A program made the position numbers and the translations under genes. From positions 62,001 through 126,000 of the forward strand of contig JAROBA010000007.1 in NCBI GenBank assembly GCA_029432815.1: 64,000 nt of DNA. The letters run 5' to 3'. The notes under the pieces were generated by a model. That model saw nothing but the letters and a program-made list of their open reading frames with translations. It searched no databases and had not been told where the DNA came from. Within the stretch, counting starts at the first letter, position 1. Every line of letters begins with the position of its first letter. This document shows, one piece after another, positions 13,338 through 23,376 of this stretch. This DNA comes from Pontiellaceae bacterium B1224. GTDB lineage: Bacteria; Verrucomicrobiota; Kiritimatiellia; Kiritimatiellales; Pontiellaceae.

Positions 13338-14822
13338 TCAGGAGTTGGCCAGCATCTCATTGATGGCCGCGGCGGTTTTGCGGCCTTCGCCCATGGCGAG
13401 AATGACGGTGGCGGCACCGAGGACGATGTCGCCGCCGGCGTAGATCCGATCGAGGGAGGTTTTGCCGGTTTCATCGGCCACAATATTGCCCCACTTATTT
13501 GTTTCCAGTCCGGGCGTGGTTTGTCGGATGAGCGGATTGGAATCGTTGCCGATGGCGACAATAACTGTATCCAGATCCATTTCGAACTCGCTGCCTTCAA
13601 TGGCAACGGGGCAGCGGCGACCGGAATCATCGGGCTCGCCGAGTTCGTAGCGCAGGCATTCAATGCCGGAGACCCAGCCTTTTTCATCGGACAGAATCCG
13701 TTTTGGATTCTGAAGCATATGAAAGACAACACCTTCTTCTTTGGCATGATGCACCTCTTCAATGCGGGCCGGCATTTCCACTTCGGTGCGGCGATAGATC
13801 AGGTGTACTTCTTTGGCTCCAAGGCGCACGGCGGTGCGCGCGGCGTCCATGGCAACATTGCCGCCACCGAGCACGGCGACTTTCTCGGAGGCAAAGATGG
13901 GGGTGTCGGCGCGGGCTTTATCGTAGGCGCGCATGAGGTTGGAGCGGGTGAGGTATTCATTGGCGGAGTAGACCCCGACAAGATTTTCGCCTTCAATATT
14001 CATGAAGCGCGGCAAGCCTGCGCCAGTACCGATGAACAGTGCATCGAAGCCGTCTTCGCTGAGCAGGTCATCGACCTTGCGGGTGCGCCCGATCACGAAG
14101 TTGGTTTTCAGCTCACAACCCATGGCGGTGAGTGTATCAATTTCCTGTTGTACAATTTCTTTGGGCAGGCGGAATTCGGGGATGCCGTAAATCATCACCC
14201 CGCCCGGTTTGTGAAAGGCTTCGAAGAGCACAACGCTGTGGCCTTCGCGGCGGACATCGGCTGCAACGGTGAGTCCGGCGGGGCCGGTACCGATGATACC
14301 GACTTTTTTGCCGGTGTCGGGTTTGATCTCCGGAATCTCGATCAGGTTATTTTCGCGCTCCCAGTCGGCGACGTAGCGTTCAAGACGGCCGATGTTGACC
14401 GCTTTGTCGACGGACTTGAGTGCTTTGCCGACGGTGCAAGGAGCCTGACATTGCGATTCCTGCGGGCAGACGCGTCCGCAGACTGCGGGCAGGAGGCTGT
14501 CTTTTTTTATGATATCGATGGCCTGCTTGTTGTCGCCGTCGGCGATGGCCTGAATGAAACCGGGGATATTGATGCCGACGGGGCAGCCGGCAATGCAGGG
14601 CGCGGTTTTGCACTGCAGGCATCGCAGGGCTTCGACTTTGGCCTGCTCGGGAGTATAACCCAGTGCGACCTCATGCATATTGGAGCGACGCACCGCAGGA
14701 TCCTGCGAGGGCATTTCCTGTGCAGGAATGGCCATGCGGTCTTTCGGGCTTAGCGTTGCGGGGACCTTTTCCAATGCCTGGACAGCATTCTGTTCGAGTT
14801 GTTTCGGCGGTATATAGGTCAT
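13338..14822 (-). CDS. gltA: NfnB/SudA/GltA-like FAD-FeS oxidoreductase, large subunit
   Basis: 494 residues from the ATG at 14822, which overlaps the stop of the upstream gene as ATGA. It has the GltD fold: N-terminal cysteines CLQCKTAPCIAGCPVG, RVCPQESQCQAPCTVG, FAD motif IGTGPAGLTVA and NAD(P) motif VLGGGNVAMDAA. This family is annotated as homomeric glutamate synthase (gltA) or, when paired with a flavin/2Fe-2S partner as here, as NADH-dependent ferredoxin:NADP oxidoreductase (Nfn) or sulfide dehydrogenase. The pairing favours the Nfn/Sud type, and the position beside gltBD and gdhA suggests it supplies NADPH for glutamate synthesis. The exact reaction is not proven by sequence. Confidence 0.88.
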   Translation of the reverse strand: MTYIPPKQLEQNAVQALEKVPATLSPKDRMAIPAQEMPSQDPAVRRSNMHEVALGYTPEQAKVEALRCLQCKTAPCIAGCPVGINIPGFIQAIADGDNKQAIDIIKKDSLLPAVCGRVCPQESQCQAPCTVGKALKSVDKAVNIGRLERYVADWERENNLIEIPEIKPDTGKKVGIIGTGPAGLTVAADVRREGHSVVLFEAFHKPGGVMIYGIPEFRLPKEIVQQEIDTLTAMGCELKTNFVIGRTRKVDDLLSEDGFDALFIGTGAGLPRFMNIEGENLVGVYSANEYLTRSNLMRAYDKARADTPIFASEKVAVLGGGNVAMDAARTAVRLGAKEVHLIYRRTEVEMPARIEEVHHAKEEGVVFHMLQNPKRILSDEKGWVSGIECLRYELGEPDDSGRRCPVAIEGSEFEMDLDTVIVAIGNDSNPLIRQTTPGLETNKWGNIVADETGKTSLDRIYAGGDIVLGAATVILAMGEGRKTAAAINEMLANS

Positions 14823-15655
14823 GATTCTTTGCTCACTGTTCCGATTCGACACGTGTGGCTTTCCTGTTTTTTATACGCATTGAGCCGGTTGATCATATTG
14901 TCGAAATCAACGAGGTGGCCATCGAATTCAGGCCCGTCAACACAGACAAACTTGGTTTCGTCGCCGACCGTCACGCGGCATCCGCCGCACATGCCGGTAC
15001 CGTCGACCATGATGGTGTTGAGCGAAACCTGAGTGGGTACGGAATAGGGGCGGGTTGCCTCGGCGCAGAATTTCATCATAACGGGTGGGCCGATGGCTAC
15101 GGCCAGGCCAGGCTTCGGATCGCGCTCACAGCACTCTATCAGCGGTTCCGTGACGAGGGCCTTGCGACCGGCGGAGCCATCGTCCGTGCAGATAATCAGT
15201 TCATCGGCCAGCGCGCGCATTTCGTCTTCGAGGATCAGCAGCTCTTTGCTGCGCGCGCCCATAATGATAGTGAGCCGGTTGCCGGCCGCTTTAAGAGCCT
15301 GAGCAATAGGGTGGAGCGGGGCTACGCCAATCCCGCCGCCTACGCAGACCACGTGGCCGAAGTTTTCGATATGAGTCGGGGTGCCGAGCGGCCCCACCAG
15401 CGCGGCGATTTCTTCGCCAGCAGTCATGGTTGCCATGGCTTTGGTAGTTTTCCCGACGGCCTGGAAGATGATCGTAATCGTACCCGCCTCGGGGTCGGCA
15501 TCGGCGACGGTGAGGGGAATGCGCTCGCCGAAGTCTTCGTCCAGCTGAAGGATAATAAACTGGCCGGCCTTTCGTTCGCGTGCAATCAGCGGAGCATCCA
15601 GCTTCATGGAAAATACGATTTCTGAAAGCTGCCTTTTTTCGAGTATTCGACTCAT
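14819..15655 (-). CDS. NfnA/SudB-like FAD/NAD(P)-binding 2Fe-2S subunit
   Basis: 278 residues. The ferredoxin-reductase fold shows an FAD-binding part (residues about 1-100), the NAD(P) motif VCVGGGIGVAPLHPIAQAL and the terminal cluster motif MCGGCRVTV...FVCVDGPEFDGH, typical of NfnA, SudB and PyrK-like proteins. It is the natural partner of the next gene, which it overlaps by four bases. GGGGAG lies ahead of the ATG. The pair would couple NAD(H), NADP(H) and ferredoxin pools. Confidence 0.88.
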   Translation of the reverse strand: MSRILEKRQLSEIVFSMKLDAPLIARERKAGQFIILQLDEDFGERIPLTVADADPEAGTITIIFQAVGKTTKAMATMTAGEEIAALVGPLGTPTHIENFGHVVCVGGGIGVAPLHPIAQALKAAGNRLTIIMGARSKELLILEDEMRALADELIICTDDGSAGRKALVTEPLIECCERDPKPGLAVAIGPPVMMKFCAEATRPYSVPTQVSLNTIMVDGTGMCGGCRVTVGDETKFVCVDGPEFDGHLVDFDNMINRLNAYKKQESHTCRIGTVSKES

Positions 15656-15679
15656 AACTCCCCGTCCCTTTGGTTGAAT

Positions 15680-15715
15680 AAAAAGCTTCCTTTTTCAGAG
15701 ATTGAGAAAGGAAGC
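15680..15715 (-). terminator. Terminator after gdhA
   Basis: Read on the minus strand, GCTTCCTTT and AAAGGAAGC form a 9-bp stem followed by TTTTT. It separates gdhA from the flavoprotein pair. Confidence 0.85.
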
Positions 15716-15764
15716 CATAGATCCGACGGATAGCCAAGGAAACCCGTCAGCATTTTCTTATTGC

Positions 15765-17222
<1,458 letters not shown>

Positions 17223-17250
17223 TTATAAACCTTGAATAAAGAACTAATAG

Positions 17251-17264
17251 CGGCAATATTGCCG
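17251..17264. promoter_or_regulatory. Perfect palindrome CGGCAATATTGCCG before the NrpR-like gene
   Basis: A perfect 14-bp palindrome ending 18 bp before the start codon, placed where it would overlap or follow the promoter. NrpR binds palindromic operators in archaea, so autoregulation is a sensible guess. Confidence 0.5.
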
Positions 17265-17282
17265 TAAAAAGAGGGTTATTGA

Positions 17283-18290
17283 ATGGATAAACGGCAGAAA
17301 AAGCGTCTTGCGATTCTCGATGCGCTTAACCGAAGCGGACAGGTGCTCAGCAGCACTCGTATCACCGAGTTGCTAATTGGTCAGGATGTTGATATCAGCG
17401 AGCGTTCGGTCCGGCTTTACCTGTGTGAGCTGGATGCAGAAGGGCTCACAGAAAATCTGGGCCGCCGCGGAAGAATCATCACTGAAAAGGGAAAGCACGA
17501 GGCAGATGCTTCGCGGGTCCTTGAAGGAGTCGGGCTTCTTTCCGGAAAAATCGATGCAATGGCATATAAAATGGATTTTGACCCTGCGGTCCGGCGTGGC
17601 ACCGTGGTGGTTAACATTTCCACGATACCACTCGAAGGTTTTACAGATGAGCGCCGTGAACTGATTGAAAAGGTATTTGCTAAAGGGTATTCCATGGGGT
17701 CTATGCTCGCCATGTTTCCGCCGGGCGAAAAATTCGGGAGCTACACGACGCCGGAGGGCTATGTGGGGATCGGTACGGTTTGTTCGATCACGCTTAATGG
17801 GGTGTTGCTGCGCCGCGGTGTACCGACCACCTCACGTTTCGGGGGCCTGGTTGAGCTGCGGGACGGGGCTCCTGTTCGTTTTTCCGACATCATTCACTAC
17901 GACGGGACAAGCATTGACCCGCTCGTCGTTTTTATTCGTAGCGGTATGGCCGACTATATCGGTGCGGTCACTACCGGAAACGGACGCATCGGTGCCAGTT
18001 TTCGCGAATTTCCGGCAGACAGCTCTGAGGCCGTGCGGAGCATTTCAAAGCAGCTCGAAACGCTGGGACTTGGCAGTCTGCTCTGCCTCGGCAACCCCGG
18101 CCAGAGTTTATATGGAGTCCCCGTCGGACCCCAGCGCGTTGGGGCAATTATAATCGGCGGGCTTAATCCGATGTCGATCTTTGAGGAAACGGGACTGCGG
18201 GTCCGGTCCAGTGCGCTTTCCGGGCTGGTCGATTTTAATAACCTGTTTCACTACACTGAACTGAAGAACCGCCTCGCCGCGTTGCGGTGA
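17283..18290 (+). CDS. nrpR: NrpR-type nitrogen regulator (HTH plus one DUF128 domain)
   Basis: 335 residues. Residues about 1-75 form a winged helix (KRLAILDALNRSG... ERSVRLYLCELDAEGL... GRRGRIITEKG). The rest is one NrpR/DUF128 domain, with VLEGVGLLSGKIDAMAYKMDFDP at its start and GGLNPMSIFEETG near its end. In methanogens NrpR represses nitrogen genes and is released by 2-oxoglutarate. Archaeal forms often have two DUF128 domains; this has one, so it would need to dimerise. GAGGG precedes the ATG. It is divergent from gdhA and close to gltBD and the flavoprotein pair, all of which handle 2-oxoglutarate or glutamate. The role is inferred from family and context. Confidence 0.88.
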   Translation: MDKRQKKRLAILDALNRSGQVLSSTRITELLIGQDVDISERSVRLYLCELDAEGLTENLGRRGRIITEKGKHEADASRVLEGVGLLSGKIDAMAYKMDFDPAVRRGTVVVNISTIPLEGFTDERRELIEKVFAKGYSMGSMLAMFPPGEKFGSYTTPEGYVGIGTVCSITLNGVLLRRGVPTTSRFGGLVELRDGAPVRFSDIIHYDGTSIDPLVVFIRSGMADYIGAVTTGNGRIGASFREFPADSSEAVRSISKQLETLGLGSLLCLGNPGQSLYGVPVGPQRVGAIIIGGLNPMSIFEETGLRVRSSALSGLVDFNNLFHYTELKNRLAALR

Positions 18291-18335
18291 TGTTCCGTAG
18301 ATTGAATGTGGCAGGCAATAAAAGGATGATCAGCC

Positions 18336-20927
18336 ATGAGTACGATTGATGTGGGATTGACCACCGGGTTACAGGGACTTGACAAAGTGCTGAAGGGGGT
18401 ATTGACCGGCGATAATATTGTCTGGCAGGTAGATTCGATTGCGGAATATCAGGAGTTTGTTACACCGTATTGCGAAGCGGCGGTCAGGAACGGGCGGAAA
18501 TTGGTCTACTTCCGTTTCGCCCGCCACGAGCCGCTTGTTACGGCGGAAGAGGGTGCTGAGGTCTATGAGTTCGACCCCGAAGAAGGGTTTGAAAACTTCA
18601 TCGCATCCATTCATGCGGTCATTGAAAAGACCGGTTTAGGCGCCTTTTATGTTTTTGATTGCCTCTCACGGTTGGCGGTTGATTGGTATTCCGATGAAAT
18701 GTTGGGTAATTTCTTCATGCTCACATGCCCCTATCTTTTTGATATGGAAACCGTCGCCTATTTTTCAGTTTTCCGAAACTATCACACCTCGCTCGCCATC
18801 AGCCCCATTTTCGATACGACCCAGCTTTTTCTCGACGTTTACCGTCATAAAGACGAACTCTACGTACGGCCTATCAAAGCGCAGCATCGATATTCACCCA
18901 CGATGAATATGCTTCATGTGCGCCATGCCGAAAAATTTCTTCCCGTCACCTCCAGTGCGGTCATTTCTGAGATTCTAACGTCAGCCAAGTGGTCGGGCCT
19001 GCACTCCGATAGCAGTCTCGGCTTTTGGGAATCCTCATTTCTTCAGGCCCGCGAATTGTTAAAATCGGGAGAATACCGTCCGGATCTTCCTGAAAAGGGG
19101 AAGACCATCTACGAACTGCTTGTGCGCATGGTTATTTCGCGCGACGAAAGCATGCAGAAGCTCATCGCCCGCTATTTCACCCTTCAGGATATTCTTGATA
19201 TCCGGAAGCGGATGATTGGAACAGGGCTTATTGGCGGGAAGACGGTTGGTATGCTGTTGGCGCAGGCTATTGTCAAAAAGAACAGCCCGCGCTTCATCGA
19301 GCTGTTTGAGGCGCAAGACTCCTTCTTTATCGGGTCGGATACCTTTTTCTCCTTCCTCGTTCGCAACGGGATCTGGTGGGTGCGCCAGAATCAGCGTGAC
19401 CCCGAAAAGTTTTTGGGGGGTGCCGAGCAGGCGCGCCGCCGCATCATCACCGGAGACTTTCCTGCGCACATCCTCAAGCAGTTCGACGAAATGCTCGATT
19501 ATTTCGGCCAATCCCCCTTCATCGTGCGTTCGAGTTCTCTACTGGAAGACAATTTCGGCAATTCTTTCGCCGGTAAATATGAAAGCGTTTTTTGCGTCAA
19601 CCAAGGGCCGCGCGACCGCCGCATGCAGGACTTTGTTGCCGCCGTTAAGCGGATCTATGCCAGTACCATGAGCGAACAGGCGCTGCGCTACCGCGCACGG
19701 CGCGGTATGCTTGACCACGACGAGCAGATGGCTTTGCTGGTCATGCGCGTCTCCGGCACGATGCATGGTCGCTATTTCTATCCCGAAATGGCCGGCGTCG
19801 GCTTCTCGTTCAATCCTTACGCCTGGCACGAAAGTATCGACCCCGAGGCCGGAGTCATACGCCTCGTCTTCGGGCTCGGCACCCGCGCGGTGGATCAGGC
19901 CGACGATGACTACACCCGCATCGTTGCCCTCAACGCACCCGACAAACGTCCTGAAGCCAATTTCGATGAGGTCGCGCAATATGCCCAGCGCCGCGTTGAT
20001 TATCTCGACCTCGAAGCCAATCAGGAGGTTTCCGACTATTTCATGGATTTGGTCAGGGATGCCGACAACCTGCCCATCGAAATGTTTGCTTCCATCGATC
20101 CCACCCAGCCGCGCGGAGCAAAGCCTCATCGTATTCTGACCTTCGATAAGTTGCTGAACGAAACCAATTTTGTGGCCGACATGCGGGAAATCCTCGAAAT
20201 CATTGAAGCTGCCTATAACTATCCCGTCGATATCGAATTCAGCGGCAACTTTATGGAAGACGGCAACTATCGGATCAATCTGCTACAGTGCCGTCCACTT
20301 CAGGTCCATGGTTCTGAAGCCATCGAACTGCCCGAGGTTGATGTGGCCGATGAAGACCGGATTGTCGAAGCACACGGCGCCGTGGTTGGTCAGAGCCGTG
20401 TCGGCCAAATTGATCGCTTCATCTATGTTGTACCCGCCCGTTATGGCCAGCTGCCCGTCAATACGCGTCACGAAATTGCCCGGCTTATAGGCGATATCAA
20501 TCGAACGGAGAAAAAGGGGACGTCAAAGAATACGATGATCATCGGTCCCGGCCGCTGGGGAACCAGCAGTCCTTCACTTGGTATTCCCGTTTCCTTCAGC
20601 GATATCAACAAGGTTTCTATCCTCTGCGAAATCGTGTCAATGCACGACAACCTCGTGCCCGACGTTTCGCTCGGCACGCACTTCCTCAACGAGCTGGTTG
20701 AAATGAAAATGCTTTATCTCGCTCTTTTCCCGGAAAAAGGAGGAAACTACCTCAACACCGCCTTCTTCGAAGAGGCCCCGAACAAGTTGTTGGAGCTCGT
20801 TCCTTCCGCCGGAAAATGGGAAGATACTGTCCGCGTCATCGATACTGCTGATGTTGCCCAAGACGGTGGCATTCGTATCATTGCCGATGCTCTCCATCAA
20901 ACGGTGAGCTGCCACTATGTACGCTAA
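18336..20927 (+). CDS. PEP/pyruvate-binding (PPDK_N) protein with degenerate KaiC-like N-domain
   Basis: 863 residues. Residues 1 to about 220 resemble a KaiC/RadA-type domain (TTGLQGLDKVLKGVLTGDN), but the expected Walker A GxxGxGKT is absent. Residues about 290-830 resemble the ATP-grasp nucleotide-binding part of pyruvate phosphate dikinase and PEP synthase: PFIVRSSSLLEDNFGNSFAGKYES is the typical block. The phospho-His swivelling domain and the PEP/pyruvate barrel are missing, so it is not a complete PEP synthase; it may phosphorylate another partner. A clear AAAGGATGA ribosome site is present. It follows the NrpR-like gene by 45 bp and may share its transcript. Confidence 0.8.
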   Translation: MSTIDVGLTTGLQGLDKVLKGVLTGDNIVWQVDSIAEYQEFVTPYCEAAVRNGRKLVYFRFARHEPLVTAEEGAEVYEFDPEEGFENFIASIHAVIEKTGLGAFYVFDCLSRLAVDWYSDEMLGNFFMLTCPYLFDMETVAYFSVFRNYHTSLAISPIFDTTQLFLDVYRHKDELYVRPIKAQHRYSPTMNMLHVRHAEKFLPVTSSAVISEILTSAKWSGLHSDSSLGFWESSFLQARELLKSGEYRPDLPEKGKTIYELLVRMVISRDESMQKLIARYFTLQDILDIRKRMIGTGLIGGKTVGMLLAQAIVKKNSPRFIELFEAQDSFFIGSDTFFSFLVRNGIWWVRQNQRDPEKFLGGAEQARRRIITGDFPAHILKQFDEMLDYFGQSPFIVRSSSLLEDNFGNSFAGKYESVFCVNQGPRDRRMQDFVAAVKRIYASTMSEQALRYRARRGMLDHDEQMALLVMRVSGTMHGRYFYPEMAGVGFSFNPYAWHESIDPEAGVIRLVFGLGTRAVDQADDDYTRIVALNAPDKRPEANFDEVAQYAQRRVDYLDLEANQEVSDYFMDLVRDADNLPIEMFASIDPTQPRGAKPHRILTFDKLLNETNFVADMREILEIIEAAYNYPVDIEFSGNFMEDGNYRINLLQCRPLQVHGSEAIELPEVDVADEDRIVEAHGAVVGQSRVGQIDRFIYVVPARYGQLPVNTRHEIARLIGDINRTEKKGTSKNTMIIGPGRWGTSSPSLGIPVSFSDINKVSILCEIVSMHDNLVPDVSLGTHFLNELVEMKMLYLALFPEKGGNYLNTAFFEEAPNKLLELVPSAGKWEDTVRVIDTADVAQDGGIRIIADALHQTVSCHYVR

Positions 20928-20941
20928 TCAGCTACCACTAA

Positions 20942-20972
20942 CCCGGAGTTTTCCAATCATTGGAACTCCGGG
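20942..20972. terminator. Bidirectional hairpin containing a palindrome copy
   Basis: CCCGGAGTT (20942-20950) pairs with AACTCCGGG (20964-20972) around an exact palindrome copy (20951-20965), again with a 2-nt bulge. It lies between convergent genes. No long T tract is seen, so its terminator role rests on the match to the gltBD terminator. Confidence 0.75.
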
Positions 20973-20981
20973 GGTTCTGTG

Positions 20982-21266
20982 CTACGGGTCGTGGGCGTGG
21001 ATATCCTCTTCGGCCAGGATCTCCTTCTTGATGATGCTGATTTCATCGCACAGCAGTTCGCCGATATTGGTTTTGGTATCTTTTGCCAGCCAGGCGGAAA
21101 GATCTTCCGTTCGTTCGTAAATTGTTTCAGGGTGATCCCCGCCCGGATTAATTCGCCGGACCTCAAAGCGATACTCATTTTCAGCGCCGTCGGCCTGGGT
21201 GATGAACAGATGGTGGTCCATGCCCTGATGCAGGAACCGGTCTTCAGCAACAATATGACCTCTCAT
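20982..21266 (-). CDS. Small hypothetical protein
   Basis: 94 residues from the ATG at 21266, chosen because GGAG stands upstream; the frame is open further. The product (MRGHIVAEDRFLHQGMDHHLFITQADG...) is charged and soluble, with no cysteines except one, and ends in a His/Asp-rich tail. No family recognised. It has a palindrome copy just upstream (21303). Confidence 0.65.
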   Translation of the reverse strand: MRGHIVAEDRFLHQGMDHHLFITQADGAENEYRFEVRRINPGGDHPETIYERTEDLSAWLAKDTKTNIGELLCDEISIIKKEILAEEDIHAHDP

Positions 21267-21388
21267 AATAATCTCCGTTAACTGGAGGCAGTATAAGGTA
21301 GTTTCCAATGGTTGGAAAGTGAGTTTACGGTTACAAAGTCGTGCAGAAACGGACTGATACTTCGGTAGGTTTGCCGTCTAAAGATGCT

Positions 21389-22033
21389 CTATCCACTGGC
21401 CAGCTTATGTGCCCGGCGGGTGGTTTCGGGGAGGCGGTATTTTGTGATGCATTGCATAACGAGTTTGTGAGCTGAATGCATGGAAACCCGATGGCCCGGC
21501 GAGATGTAGAGCGGTTTGATATTAGAGCGGGTGCGCAGCACCACGCCAATCTGTTCGTCTTTATCCATCAGCGGAATATGGCTTCCTTTTTTAGCCGGAA
21601 CCTCCGGGTGCGTTCCGCAAAGGCGCGATTTCCCGACGCCAATGGCTGGAAGGTCGAGCAGCAGGCCTAAATGCGCGGCAATGCCGAATCGGCGCGGGTG
21701 CGCAATGCCCTGTCCATCGCACAAAAGTAGATCGGGCTGAGCGCTCAGTTTCAACATGGCTTCTAAAACACAGGGCACTTCCCGGAACGAAAGCAATCCG
21801 GGAATATAGGGAAAGGTGGTCGGGCGGTGAGCCACCACCGTTTCGATGACTTCCAAGGTTTGGAAGTCCAGCACGGCAATCGCCGCAACGGTGATCGTGT
21901 TATTTTTCCGAAACCCCACATCCACACCGGCGACGGTTTTAATGTCACCGAAATCGTCGGTCAGGTTGATGTGCGACTGCAGCGCTTTCTGAATCGCAAT
22001 CGCTTCCTTCGGGCTGACATCCCATGCGTGCAT
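21389..22033 (-). CDS. nfi: Endonuclease V (deoxyinosine-specific)
   Basis: 214 residues. It cuts the strand 3' to deoxyinosine in DNA repair. Seen: AGVDVGF with the first catalytic Asp (near residue 38), FPYIPGLLSFREVP (the strand-separating PYIP wedge, near 75-88), LLLCDGQGIAHPRRFGIAAHLG with further metal ligands (near 103-122) and GVGKSRLCG. The ATG has no obvious ribosome site. An exact palindrome copy lies inside the frame (21851). Confidence 0.95.
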   Translation of the reverse strand: MHAWDVSPKEAIAIQKALQSHINLTDDFGDIKTVAGVDVGFRKNNTITVAAIAVLDFQTLEVIETVVAHRPTTFPYIPGLLSFREVPCVLEAMLKLSAQPDLLLCDGQGIAHPRRFGIAAHLGLLLDLPAIGVGKSRLCGTHPEVPAKKGSHIPLMDKDEQIGVVLRTRSNIKPLYISPGHRVSMHSAHKLVMQCITKYRLPETTRRAHKLASG

Positions 22034-22060
22034 TGTTTAACACTCGCTCGTAAACTCGCT

Positions 22061-22109
22061 AAAGACACGAAGCACACTAAGGCAAGAGCTTCGAGTCCTT
22101 CGTGTCTTT
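22061..22109. repeat. Inverted repeat between hemL and nfi
   Basis: AAAGACACGAAG (22061-22072) and CTTCGTGTCTTT (22098-22109) are perfect 12-bp arms. This 'CACGAAG...CTTCGTG' type is a dispersed intergenic element in many environmental genomes (from memory). It could end transcription from hemL but has no T tract. Confidence 0.75.
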
Positions 22110-22113
22110 GTGT

Positions 22114-23376
22114 TTATAATTTATCGAAAGCCTCCAGGAAGGCATCGATATGTTCTTCGGTGTGGGCGGCGGAGACGAAGGCCACTTCGAATCCGCTCGG
22201 CGGGGTATAGAACCCGTGGTCGAGCATATGGTGAAAATAGGCGGCGTGCGCTTTCTGATCGCACGCTTTCGAGTCGTCCAAATTATGGACGGTTTCCTTG
22301 CGGAAGAAGGGCGTGAACATGCCGCCGCGTTGGGCGCAGTGCAGATCGAGCCCTTTTTCTGTGGCGATCCGGTTGATGTCGTCGGCCAACCGTTTGCCCA
22401 GGATTTCTATTTTCAAATAAGGCGATTCGTCGCGCAACAGCTCAAGCGTTTTCATACCGGCGGCCACGGCCACCGGATTCCCACTCAGTGTTCCGGCCTG
22501 ATAAACCGGGCCGAGTGGAGCCAGCTGTTTCATGATTTCCGCTTTTCCGCCAAAGGCACCGATCGGCATGCCGCCGCCGATAATTTTTCCAAGGGTTGTA
22601 AGATCGGGTTCAATACCAATCGTGTGCCCAAAGGTCGTTGGTGCGAGACGGAAGCCGTTGATGACTTCATCAAAAATTAGCAGCGAACCGCTGGCGGTGG
22701 TGGCTTCGCGGAGTCCTTTCAGAAACCCCTCGGCTGGTTCGACGAGGCCCATATTCCCGGCGATTGGCTCAACAATCACCGCCGCAATTTCATCGCCGTG
22801 GGTTTTCAGAATCTTCTGCACCGCGGCCAAATCATTATACGGGGCCACAAAAACCTCGTCCGTTGCGGCCGGTGAAACGCCGGCCGAAGAAGTGGAACCT
22901 CCGGTCAGTAGGCCGGACCCTGCGGCGACCAACAGATAGTCGGAGTGACCGTGATAGCAGCCGTCGAATTTAATAATTTTGCGCCGGCCCGTATAACCGC
23001 GCGCCAAACGGATCGCGCTCATCACGGCTTCCGTGCCGGAGCTTACGAGGCGAACCATTTCCATTTCCGGAATCTGTTTGCAGATCAGTTCGGCAAATTT
23101 GGCTTCCAATGCGGTGTTGGCTCCAAACGTCAGGCCGTCGGCCGCCGTCTTGGCAACCACATCAACAATCTCGTCGCGGGCATGCCCGAGAATCAGCGGT
23201 CCCCACGACCCACAGAAATCAATCAGCTCGGTGCCGTCCTCGGTCTGGACTTTCACTCCCTTACCGGATTTAAAATAAACCGGCGTTCCGCCGACTCCGT
23301 TAAATGCCCGGACCGGGCTGTTCACCCCGCCGGGGATCACCTTCTGTGCGCGTTCAAACCATTGTGCTGAATTCAT
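22114..23376 (-). CDS. hemL: Glutamate-1-semialdehyde 2,1-aminomutase
   Basis: 420 residues, PLP-dependent, making 5-aminolevulinate in the C5 haem pathway. Seen: IPGGVNSPVRAF at the start, LVSSGTEAVMSAIRLARGYTGR, KFDGCYHGHSD, IFDEVINGFR, and the PLP lysine in TLGKIIGGGMPIGAFGG. The start ATG overlaps the stop of the TPR lipoprotein gene (ATGA), so it is translated after that gene. A one-mismatch palindrome copy lies at 22587. hemB is 2.7 kb upstream on the same strand. Confidence 0.97.
   Translation of the reverse strand: MNSAQWFERAQKVIPGGVNSPVRAFNGVGGTPVYFKSGKGVKVQTEDGTELIDFCGSWGPLILGHARDEIVDVVAKTAADGLTFGANTALEAKFAELICKQIPEMEMVRLVSSGTEAVMSAIRLARGYTGRRKIIKFDGCYHGHSDYLLVAAGSGLLTGGSTSSAGVSPAATDEVFVAPYNDLAAVQKILKTHGDEIAAVIVEPIAGNMGLVEPAEGFLKGLREATTASGSLLIFDEVINGFRLAPTTFGHTIGIEPDLTTLGKIIGGGMPIGAFGGKAEIMKQLAPLGPVYQAGTLSGNPVAVAAGMKTLELLRDESPYLKIEILGKRLADDINRIATEKGLDLHCAQRGGMFTPFFRKETVHNLDDSKACDQKAHAAYFHHMLDHGFYTPPSGFEVAFVSAAHTEEHIDAFLEAFDKL

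Noticed and set aside
13221-14753. Open frame of 510 codons on the plus strand
   Set aside because: It is the antisense shadow of the flavoprotein gene, whose product is clear on the minus strand.
17283-18290. NrpR as reader of the dispersed TTCC...GGAA palindrome, because the archaeal NrpR operator is GGAA-N6-TTCC
   Set aside because: The half-sites point the other way and the spacing differs. The motif also lies near many genes with no nitrogen link and inside reading frames.
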